A DNA stretch of 8,361 nucleotides, from assembly GCA_017556565.1 (NCBI GenBank), contig JAFYMQ010000128.1, positions 1 to 8,361 on the forward strand, given 5' to 3'. Positions 1 to 5,260 of the stretch are shown piece by piece. A program made the translations under genes and the position numbers. The DNA comes from Clostridia bacterium. Its GTDB lineage: Bacteria; Bacillota; Clostridia; Oscillospirales; Butyricicoccaceae. The notes below the pieces were generated by a model, which saw nothing but the letters and a program-made list of their open reading frames with translations, was not told the origin of the DNA and searched no databases. How positions within the stretch are numbered: position 1 is the stretch's first letter; each line of letters starts with the position of its first letter.

Positions 1-46
1 CCATTGTAGTGGACATCAAAGGAAGTTACGAATGTGCGGATAAAAT

Positions 47-86
47 AACGAGAGAAGCCTGTTTTTGCACAGATTTCTCTCGTTTT
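47..86. terminator. Terminator-like hairpin, possibly two-way
   Basis: Bases 47-56 pair with 75-84 in a 10-bp stem. Within the 18-base loop, CTGT (59-62) pairs with ACAG (69-72) to lengthen the hairpin. On the plus strand it is followed by TTTT (83-86) and on the minus strand by ATTTTA, so it could end transcripts from either side. On the plus strand it would serve a gene ending just left of or at the window edge; on the minus strand it would end the short transcript started at the promoter at 192-220. The T-runs are short, so efficiency is uncertain. Confidence 0.6.
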
Positions 87-110
87 ATCATATATTCAAA
101 ACATAGTGAT

Positions 111-160
111 GGTCTTTGCCCTCACACATGGGCAAGGATTCCTATGACTGTTTTTTTCAT
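111..160 (-). pseudogene. Start of a TetM/EF-G-like GTPase gene, cut off after 12 codons (remnant or leader peptide)
   Basis: On the minus strand an ATG at 160-158 sits 5 bases after GGAG (166-169). It opens a 12-codon frame reading MKKTVIGILAHV, with a TGA stop at 124-122. This peptide matches the N-terminus of chromosomal TetM-like ribosomal-protection or EF-G-like GTPases of Clostridia, which continue as H-V-D-A-G-K-T, the P-loop. Here the stop falls exactly where the P-loop Asp codon should be. The next bases, TGAGGGCAAAGACC, still resemble codons for D-A-G-K-T but need a two-base gap and one extra A. Nothing resembling the rest of the roughly 650-residue protein follows; the terminator-like hairpin at 47-86 comes next. 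A good promoter lies upstream. The two readings are a decayed gene with its promoter, RBS and first codons left, or a short regulatory leader peptide. The family match is from memory, not a search. Confidence 0.5.
114..137. other. Short hairpin over the end of the 12-codon frame
   Basis: Bases 114-121 pair with 130-137 (8 pairs, one of them G-U) around an 8-base loop. Read on the minus strand, the hairpin spans the last codons and the stop of the TetM-like 12-codon frame, just before the terminator-like hairpin at 47-86. Leader peptide, hairpin, then terminator is the arrangement of a transcription attenuator, but no alternative pairing with the terminator stem is obvious. It is not itself a terminator, because no T-run directly follows on either strand. 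Confidence 0.35.
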
Positions 161-191
161 TGCCGCTCCGTAAGTATTACTTGATGGATAT

Positions 192-220
192 ATAATAACA
201 CCTGCCGCAGAATAGTGCAA
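192..220 (-). promoter_or_regulatory. Minus-strand promoter for the TetM-like remnant
   Basis: Read on the minus strand, TTGCAC (220-215) is separated by 17 bases from TATTAT (197-192), a good sigma-A-type pair. Transcription would start near 185 and reach the ribosome binding site at 170-166. Its -35 box is the mirror image of the -35 box of the xth promoter (233-238). No other minus-strand gene start is near, so the promoter appears to belong to the short frame at 160-122. Confidence 0.5.
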
Positions 221-232
221 CCATATAAACTA

Positions 233-262
233 TTGCACAACACCTCTCCGCCGTGGTAAAAT
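233..262 (+). promoter_or_regulatory. Promoter of the xth-nahK-galE operon
   Basis: TTGCAC (233-238) lies 18 bases upstream of TAAAAT (257-262). The latter is preceded by TGG, giving an extended -10 element. Transcription would begin near 269, leaving a leader of only about 16 bases before the ATG at 285. No other promoter is obvious between here and galE, so all three genes are probably read from it. Confidence 0.55.
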
Positions 263-284
263 AGTGTAAAAGGCGGTGGAATAT

Positions 285-1037
285 ATGAAACTGATTTCGT
301 GGAACGTAAACGGATTCAGAGCCTGTCTGACTAAAGGCTTTGAAGAGTTTTTTGACAATATTGATGCGGACTTTTTCTGTCTGCAGGAGACCAAGATGCA
401 GCCCGGGCAGGCGTCCTTTGCCAGAGACGGGTATTTTGACTACTGGTACAGCGCCGACAAAAAGGGCTACTCGGGCACGGCGGTTTTTGCAAAAAAGCAG
501 CCGCTGTCGGTCAGCTACGGCATCGGTATTGACGAGCACGATCACGAAGGACGCGCCATCACGCTGGAGTATGAGGATTTTTATCTTGTGTGCGTGTACA
601 CGCCCAACGCCCAGCGGGAGCTTGCACGGCTTGACTACCGCATGGAGTGGGAGGACGCGCTGCGCGGATACCTGATGGCTCTGGATAGCAAAAAACCCGT
701 CATCTACTGCGGCGACTTAAACGTTGCCCATGAGGAGATCGACCTGAAAAACCCGAAATCCAACCGCCGCAGCGCAGGTTTTTCGGACGAGGAGAGAGAA
801 AAGTTCACCGTGCTGCTCAGCAGCGGGTTTACAGATACCTTCCGTACCCTGTACCCCGACAAGGTCGAGTACTCGTGGTGGAGCTACATGATGAAAGCGC
901 GGGAGAAGAACATCGGCTGGCGTATAGACTATTTTGTGGTCTCGGACAGACTGATGCCCAAAGTCCGCGACAGCTATATACTCACCCAGGTAATGGGGTC
1001 TGACCACTGCCCTGTAGGGCTTGATATTGATCTGTAA
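285..1037 (+). CDS. xth: Exodeoxyribonuclease III (AP endonuclease, ExoA/XthA family)
   Basis: This Mg-dependent nuclease cuts DNA at abasic sites and removes 3'-blocking groups in base excision repair. The 250-residue length fits the short ExoA type and covers the whole endonuclease/exonuclease/phosphatase fold. The visible active-site set is complete: Asn7 (WNVNG), Glu35 (LQETK), Tyr105 (YTPNAQ), Asp144 and Asn146 (GDLNVA), the W-R-I-D-Y segment at 212-216, and Asp240-His241 (GSDHCPV). I chose the ATG at 285, since the family begins with M-K-L-I-S-W-N-V-N-G; a GTG at 276 in the same frame would overlap the purine-rich ribosome binding region. The gene is first in an operon, with nahK starting 16 bases after its stop. 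Pairing a housekeeping repair gene with sugar-kinase genes probably reflects shared transcription rather than shared function. Confidence 0.95.
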   Translation: MKLISWNVNGFRACLTKGFEEFFDNIDADFFCLQETKMQPGQASFARDGYFDYWYSADKKGYSGTAVFAKKQPLSVSYGIGIDEHDHEGRAITLEYEDFYLVCVYTPNAQRELARLDYRMEWEDALRGYLMALDSKKPVIYCGDLNVAHEEIDLKNPKSNRRSAGFSDEEREKFTVLLSSGFTDTFRTLYPDKVEYSWWSYMMKAREKNIGWRIDYFVVSDRLMPKVRDSYILTQVMGSDHCPVGLDIDL

Positions 1038-1053
1038 AACATCGGGAGCTGCT

Positions 1054-2121
1054 ATGAACGATCTGATACAAATCCTGTCCGTTTTTGCACTGTCGGGTAA
1101 CGCCGTCAGATGCGAAAAAACAGGAGAAGGACATATAAACTGCACATATCTGGTGCAGACCGACAACGGAACAAAATATATTCTGCAGCGGATCAACACC
1201 GCTGTGTTCAAAGACCCTGTGGGGCTGATGAACAATATTGCGGCTGTCACTGCACATATAGCCAACAAGGTCGCCTCACCCCGCGAGGCGCTGCACATAA
1301 TCAAAACCAAAGACGGCCAGCTGTTTTATACCGCAATGGGCAGCGCGTGGCGTGTGTTTGACTATGTATACGACTCCATCTGTCTGCAATCCCCCGATAC
1401 TGCAGCGGATTTTTATGAGAGTGCGGTGGGATTCGGCACTTTTTCCCAGCAGCTGCTGGACTTCCCCGCAGACAGTCTCAGCGAGACTATACCCAATTTT
1501 CACAACACGCCCGACCGCTACCGCATATTCCGCGAGGTGCTTGCCCGCGATCCGCTGGGCAGGGCAGCCGGTGTGCAGGCTGAGATAGAGTTTATGCTGG
1601 CGCGTGAGGAGCAGGCCTCTCGCATCACCCGACTGCTCGAAAACAAGCAGCTGCCCCTGCGTGTCACCCACAACGACACCAAGCTCAGCAACGTTATGCT
1701 TGACGCCTCTACCCACAAGGCGCTGTGCGTCATCGATCTTGATACGGTCATGCCCGGCTCGGCGCTCTTTGACTACGGCGATGCTATACGTTCGAGTGCC
1801 GCCTCGGGCAGAGAGGATGACCGCGACACAAGCCGCGTCAATCTGCGTCTGGATATGTTCAGAGCATTCACCGAGGGATACCTGCGTGCCTGCCCCGGAC
1901 TTACCGAGCTGGAAAAAGAGCTGATGCCTCTCGGCGCCTTTACTATGACACTTGAGTGCGGACTGAGATTCCTCACCGACTACATAGACGGAGACCATTA
2001 TTTTGCCGTACACCGCGAGGGTCACAATCTTGACCGCTGCCGCACACAGATGAAGCTGGTGACCGATATGGAAGACAACTGGCAGCAGATGTGCGATATC
2101 GTAAAGGAGCTTTGCAAATGA
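1054..2121 (+). CDS. nahK: N-acetylhexosamine 1-kinase (NahK/LnpB-like, aminoglycoside phosphotransferase fold)
   Basis: Predicted to phosphorylate GlcNAc and GalNAc at the anomeric carbon with ATP, giving the sugar 1-phosphates. In bifidobacteria this step follows phosphorolysis of lacto-N-biose or galacto-N-biose. The 355-residue length is close to bifidobacterial NahK (about 359). Family-like segments run throughout: G-E-G-H-I-N near residue 24, Y-I-L-Q-R-I-N-T-A near 42, A-W-R near 98, and the end region with L-E-C-G-L-R-F-L near 300. The kinase core is intact: the Brenner-type motif H206-N-D208-T-K-L-S-N with Asp208 as the likely catalytic base, and I-D228-L-D230-T-V-M-P-G for metal binding. 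GGGAG (1044-1048) lies 5 bases before the ATG. The stop overlaps the galE start (ATGA), so the two are translationally coupled, and the epimerase partner supports the assignment. A related sugar kinase of the same fold is the main alternative. Confidence 0.82.
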   Translation: MNDLIQILSVFALSGNAVRCEKTGEGHINCTYLVQTDNGTKYILQRINTAVFKDPVGLMNNIAAVTAHIANKVASPREALHIIKTKDGQLFYTAMGSAWRVFDYVYDSICLQSPDTAADFYESAVGFGTFSQQLLDFPADSLSETIPNFHNTPDRYRIFREVLARDPLGRAAGVQAEIEFMLAREEQASRITRLLENKQLPLRVTHNDTKLSNVMLDASTHKALCVIDLDTVMPGSALFDYGDAIRSSAASGREDDRDTSRVNLRLDMFRAFTEGYLRACPGLTELEKELMPLGAFTMTLECGLRFLTDYIDGDHYFAVHREGHNLDRCRTQMKLVTDMEDNWQQMCDIVKELCK

Positions 2122-3134
2122 ACGTTCTGGTCACCGGCGGTGCAGGCTACATCGGCAGCCACACCTGCGTGGAACTGACAGAGGCCGGCCATACCCCCAT
2201 CGTCATAGACAATCTGTCCAACTCAAGCCCCAAAAGTCTTGAGCGGGCAGCCGAAATCTGCGGCAGGCAGATCAGGTTCTATGAAGGTGACGTGCGGGAC
2301 GTGGGACTGGTTGAGCAGATCATCACGGAGCACAATATAGACTGTGTGATACATTTTGCAGGGCTCAAGTCGGTCAGCGAGTCTGTAAAAATGCCGCTCC
2401 CGTATTACCGCAACAATCTTGAGTCCACCATGGCGCTGTGCGATGCCATGACGCACACCGGGGTAAAAAAGATCGTCTTTTCCTCCTCGGCAACCGTCTA
2501 CTCGGCAGACAATATTATGCCCCTGAGCGAAAGTGCCAAAACCGGTGACTGCACAAACCCCTACGGCTGGACAAAATATATGTGCGAGCAGATCCTGCGG
2601 GATTTTGCCGCCGCAAGCAGCGAGCGCAGCGTGGTGCTGCTGCGGTATTTTAACCCGGTGGGCGCACATCCGTCAGGGCTCATCGGTGAGCACCCCAACG
2701 GTGTGCCCAACAACCTGATGCCCTATATATCCCAGACCGCGGTGGGCAAGCGTGAGTGTCTGAGCATATTCGGTGACGACTACCCTACCCCCGACGGCAC
2801 GGGCGTGCGTGACTACATCCACGTGGTCGATCTTGCCAAAGGTCACGTTGCCGCGCTGAAATATCTCGGCAGCCACACGGGTGCAAGTGTGTTCAATCTT
2901 GGCACGGGCAAGGGCACAAGCGTCAGGCAGATGGTGGCGGCGTTTGAGCAGGCCTGCGGCGTGACCGTCCCCTGCAAAACTGCGCCGCGCCGTGCAGGTG
3001 ATCTTGCCGTATGCTACGCATCGGTGGACAAGAGCGCTTGTGAGCTGGACTGGAAGGCAGAAAAGACTATCGAGGATATGTGCCGCGACAGCTGGAACTG
3101 GCAAAAAAACAACCCAAACGGCTATGATGACTGA
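2118..3134 (+). CDS. galE: UDP-glucose / UDP-N-acetylglucosamine 4-epimerase (GalE)
   Basis: This NAD-dependent epimerase interconverts UDP-glucose and UDP-galactose, and probably UDP-GlcNAc and UDP-GalNAc. At 338 residues it has the same length as E. coli GalE and lines up almost without gaps. The Rossmann motif G-G-A-G-Y-I-G is at residues 7-13, the catalytic Ser124 in S-S-S-A-T-V-Y, and Tyr149 and Lys153 in Y-G-W-T-K. The segment R-D-Y-I-H-V-V-D-L-A (231-240) is typical. Cys299 replaces the Tyr299 of E. coli GalE. In characterised enzymes, such as human GALE with Cys at the matching site and E. coli Y299C, this widens the pocket for N-acetylated sugars. AAGGAG (about 2104-2109) serves the ATG at 2118, which overlaps the nahK stop. 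An in-frame ATG at 2091 lies inside nahK and has no family support. The operon ends at the palindrome just downstream. Confidence 0.95.
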   Translation: MNVLVTGGAGYIGSHTCVELTEAGHTPIVIDNLSNSSPKSLERAAEICGRQIRFYEGDVRDVGLVEQIITEHNIDCVIHFAGLKSVSESVKMPLPYYRNNLESTMALCDAMTHTGVKKIVFSSSATVYSADNIMPLSESAKTGDCTNPYGWTKYMCEQILRDFAAASSERSVVLLRYFNPVGAHPSGLIGEHPNGVPNNLMPYISQTAVGKRECLSIFGDDYPTPDGTGVRDYIHVVDLAKGHVAALKYLGSHTGASVFNLGTGKGTSVRQMVAAFEQACGVTVPCKTAPRRAGDLAVCYASVDKSACELDWKAEKTIEDMCRDSWNWQKNNPNGYDD

Positions 3135-3148
3135 ATAAAATGATGCAA

Positions 3149-3182
3149 AAACACCGCTTTGCAAGCTTGCAAAGCGGTGTTT
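3149..3182. terminator. Two-way terminator between galE and the TIM-barrel gene
   Basis: A perfect 34-base palindrome forms a very stable hairpin with AGCT at its tip (3164-3167). On the minus strand it runs into TTTTT (3151-3147), a good terminator for the gene ending at 3198. On the plus strand TTT, then GG and TATTTATA follow, a weaker but workable terminator for galE. Its place between convergent genes fits a shared terminator. Confidence 0.88.
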
Positions 3183-3197
3183 GGTATTTATAGGATT

Positions 3198-3953
3198 TCA
3201 GTTTTGGCTCATGTATTCGCTCAGCCACAGGCAGCAGCTTGCGCTGTCGCGCACCTCGACTGTGTAGGTGGCGTGGGGGCATTTTTGCAAGCTTGAGCGC
3301 AAAAACTCTGACATATTTATGCTGCCGCCGTCCAGTACGTTATGGGTATCGGCGCTGCCGTCATTGTTGTGGATATGAAAGTGTGATATAAAATCGGCGC
3401 AGGTATCGAGCCAGCTATCCGTCGGCTCTTTTGAGTAGGCGTTTACGTGGCCTATATCCAGGCAGATGCGGAAGTTTGGACGGTCAACACCCTTGACAAT
3501 GTCGCGGAGCATATCGGAAGTCTGCTCAAAGACGTTTTCTATGCATATTGTGATGCCCTCGGGCACGTCAGCCATGAACTCACGCCAGAACTTGATGCTC
3601 TCGCGGACAAACCATACGGGATAGTACATTTTTTCGTAATACCCCGAGTGAATGACGATCTTGTGAGCGCCGTACCTACGGGCAAGTTCGATAGCCTGAC
3701 GGTAGCGGAAGGCGGCAAGCTCGCGGGCTTTGAGATCAATGGCGCAGGGAAAAAGCTCGTTGAAGGACGCGTGAAGCACGCGACGGCTTACGCCCTCAAG
3801 CTTACGGAGTACGGATGCATGGGTGCGCTCAAACTTGACGTCCATATTCCATGCGGTACAGTATTCGGCTATCTCCAGTCCAAAACCGTGCTCAAGCGCA
3901 GATTTCTGTGCATCGGGCGCGATGGTGGAGATGTAGATCTGCTCTTTTTTCAT
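3198..3953 (-). CDS. Sugar phosphate isomerase/epimerase-like TIM-barrel protein
   Basis: This belongs to the xylose isomerase-like / AP endonuclease 2 superfamily, whose members are metal-dependent sugar isomerases, epimerases, dehydratases or nucleases. It is 251 residues, cytoplasmic, with no signal peptide. Likely metal ligands appear in the usual order: His102 (I-H-S-G-Y-Y), Glu139 (C-I-E-N-V-F-E), Asp166 and His169 (C-L-D-I-G-H-V-N-A), the H-F-H-I-H-N-N-D-G segment at 191-199, and Glu233 (V-E-V-R-D). E-N-x-F-E followed by D-x-G-H is typical of the sugar isomerase-like branch, so a small-molecule substrate is more likely than DNA. The substrate cannot be read from the sequence. GGAGG (3964-3960) lies 6 bases before the ATG. 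The gene converges on galE and is divergent from the M20 peptidase, with which it shares a symmetric promoter region. Confidence 0.85.
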   Translation of the reverse strand: MKKEQIYISTIAPDAQKSALEHGFGLEIAEYCTAWNMDVKFERTHASVLRKLEGVSRRVLHASFNELFPCAIDLKARELAAFRYRQAIELARRYGAHKIVIHSGYYEKMYYPVWFVRESIKFWREFMADVPEGITICIENVFEQTSDMLRDIVKGVDRPNFRICLDIGHVNAYSKEPTDSWLDTCADFISHFHIHNNDGSADTHNVLDGGSINMSEFLRSSLQKCPHATYTVEVRDSASCCLWLSEYMSQN

Positions 3954-3984
3954 ACCCTGCCTCCAGAATGTGACTTACAGCAAG

Positions 3985-4012
3985 ATTATATCATATCCGC
4001 CATATATTGCAA
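3985..4012 (-). promoter_or_regulatory. Promoter of the TIM-barrel isomerase gene
   Basis: On the minus strand TTGCAA (4012-4007) is followed after 16 bases by a consensus TATAAT (3990-3985). Transcription would start near 3978, giving a leader of about 25 bases that holds the GGAGG. The -35 box lies inside the left arm of the inverted repeat at 4001-4031. Confidence 0.65.
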
Positions 4013-4031
4013 ACAGAGGTTGCAATATATG
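4001..4031. promoter_or_regulatory. Perfect inverted repeat, likely operator between divergent promoters
   Basis: CATATATTGCAA (4001-4012) is exactly mirrored by TTGCAATATATG (4020-4031) across a 7-base spacer. Each arm contains the TTGCAA used as the -35 box of one of the two divergent promoters. A dimeric regulator bound here would cover both -35 boxes and could control the isomerase and peptidase genes together. No T-run follows either arm directly and it lies upstream of both start points, so it is not a terminator. No regulator gene is nearby. Confidence 0.6.
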
Positions 4032-4048
4032 ACGCAAAATATTATAAT
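4020..4048 (+). promoter_or_regulatory. Promoter of the M20 peptidase gene
   Basis: TTGCAA (4020-4025) and the consensus TATAAT (4043-4048) are exactly 17 bases apart. Transcription would begin near 4055, about 30 bases before the ATG at 4086. The -35 box lies inside the right arm of the inverted repeat at 4001-4031. Confidence 0.72.
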
Positions 4049-4085
4049 AATGTCAACAATATTTGCCGACACGGAGGATTATACC

Positions 4086-5210
4086 ATGGATCTTAACACA
4101 TATTTGTCTCAGCTTGAGTATCTGACCAATATTGACAGCTGCTCCGATGATCCCGAGGGCATCAAGAAGGTCGCAGACTTTTTTGCCGAGGGTTTCCGCG
4201 AGATGGGCTGGAACGTTACCGAGCATGATTTTGCGCCCAAGACCGGCCCCTGCCTCATCTGCACCAACAGAGAGGCCGACCACTATGACCTGATGCTTAT
4301 CGGTCATCTTGACACAGTTTTCCCCAAAGGCACCTGCGCCGAGTGGCCCTTCCGTATCGAGGGCAACGTGGCTTACGGCCCCGGTGTTTCGGATATGAAG
4401 AACGGCAGCCTGCTGATGTATCATCTGCTCCGCGAGCTGCCTGCCGACGTCAACGAAAAGCTCAACATCGTTGCGGTCTTTAACCCCGACGAGGAGATCG
4501 GCAGCCATTGCTCCAGAACCGTTTACGGCCCCTATGCCCAGAAGTGTGATTATGCTTTCCTCTACGAGTCGGGCGGCACAAACGGCACCCTCTGTGTCGA
4601 GCGCAAGGGCTGCGTAGGCATTACTGCCGAGTTTATCGGCAAGGCAGGACATTGCGGCTACGTGTTTGAAAACGGCGCAAAGAGCGCGGTCAGCGAGATG
4701 GCAAGATGGATCGTGGCGCTGGACGCTCTGCAGAGCCGTGAGCGCAACACCACCGTCAACGTTGGCGTTGCACGTGGCGGCACCAAGACCAACGTGGTTG
4801 CCGATCACGCACGTATTCAGGTAAGCATCCGCTTTACCGCTGCCGATGAGACCGAGCGCGTCAAGGCTCTGGTCGACAAGCTGACCGCCGAGTCCGAGGC
4901 TCGCGGTATCGGCGTCAATATGATCAGCTACACCTCCTCTCAGGCACTCAACCCCACCGAAAAGGGCAAGGAGTATTTTGAGCATATCACCCGCCTGTGC
5001 CGCGAAAAGGGCATCAATATTGCCTTCAAGCCCCGCGGCGGTCTGTCCGATGCCAACCTGATCGCACCCTTCGGCCCCATCTGCCTTGACGGTCTGGGCC
5101 CCGTGGGCGACGATTGCCACTCCAGAGATGAGTACCTGCTCATCGACACCGTACAGCCCTTCTTTGAACTGAGCCGTGTACTGATCCAGGACCTTGCAGA
5201 CAGAAAATAA
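4086..5210 (+). CDS. M20 family zinc metallopeptidase (carboxypeptidase G2-like)
   Basis: A cytoplasmic two-metal exopeptidase or amidohydrolase of 374 residues, in the typical range for M20 and closest by pattern to carboxypeptidase G2/glutamate carboxypeptidase. All expected active-site residues are visible: His74 and Asp76 in G-H-L-D-T-V-F-P, bridging Asp103 (G-P-G-V-S-D-M-K), catalytic Glu136 and ligand Glu137 (N-P-D-E-E-I-G-S), Glu161 (Y-E-S-G-G) and His345 (D-D-C-H-S-R). The lid/dimerisation domain lies at about 178-285, including G-K-A-G-H-C-G-Y near 185. There is no signal peptide, so its substrate is probably an imported peptide or an acylated amino acid; which one cannot be told. 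GGAGG (4073-4077) lies 8 bases before the chosen ATG. The frame stays open upstream to 3447, but that part is only antisense to the isomerase gene. It is a single-gene unit with its own promoter and terminator. Confidence 0.92.
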   Translation: MDLNTYLSQLEYLTNIDSCSDDPEGIKKVADFFAEGFREMGWNVTEHDFAPKTGPCLICTNREADHYDLMLIGHLDTVFPKGTCAEWPFRIEGNVAYGPGVSDMKNGSLLMYHLLRELPADVNEKLNIVAVFNPDEEIGSHCSRTVYGPYAQKCDYAFLYESGGTNGTLCVERKGCVGITAEFIGKAGHCGYVFENGAKSAVSEMARWIVALDALQSRERNTTVNVGVARGGTKTNVVADHARIQVSIRFTAADETERVKALVDKLTAESEARGIGVNMISYTSSQALNPTEKGKEYFEHITRLCREKGINIAFKPRGGLSDANLIAPFGPICLDGLGPVGDDCHSRDEYLLIDTVQPFFELSRVLIQDLADRK

Positions 5211-5224
5211 GAGATAGTAAGATA

Positions 5225-5258
5225 AAAAAAGACTTCCAAAACTTTGGAAGTCTTTTTT
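5225..5258. terminator. Two-way terminator between the M20 and MATE genes
   Basis: GACTTCCAA (5231-5239) pairs with TTGGAAGTC (5244-5252) around a 4-base loop. It is flanked by a run of A on the left and six T (5253-5258) on the right. The A and T runs can also pair, and each strand reads stem then T-run, so it ends transcripts of both convergent genes. Confidence 0.93.
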
Positions 5259-5260
5259 AT

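Noticed and set aside
1..43. Plus-strand frame ending at TAA 41-43, possibly the end of an upstream gene
   Set aside because: Only 13 codons are visible. The stop just before a terminator is suggestive, but the peptide is not recognisable and the two other plus frames cannot be excluded.
3..173. Plus-strand frame open from the left edge to the TAA at 171-173
   Set aside because: It runs straight through the terminator-like hairpin at 47-86 and is antisense to the minus-strand 12-codon frame. The peptide resembles nothing I know.
276..284. GTG at 276 as the start of xth
   Set aside because: It lies in the ribosome binding region, and the family starts with the M-K-L-I-S-W-N sequence encoded from the ATG at 285.
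1276..2025. 249-codon minus-strand frame within nahK
   Set aside because: It is a shadow of the strongly supported plus-strand kinase, with no RBS and no family features.
3149..3182. 34-base perfect palindrome as a possible mobile-element end or recombination site
   Set aside because: Its place between convergent genes and the T-run on the minus strand explain it as a terminator. No second copy is seen in the window.
3447..4085. Upstream extension of the M20 peptidase frame
   Set aside because: This part is antisense to the isomerase gene. The promoter, GGAGG and family N-terminus all place the true start at 4086.
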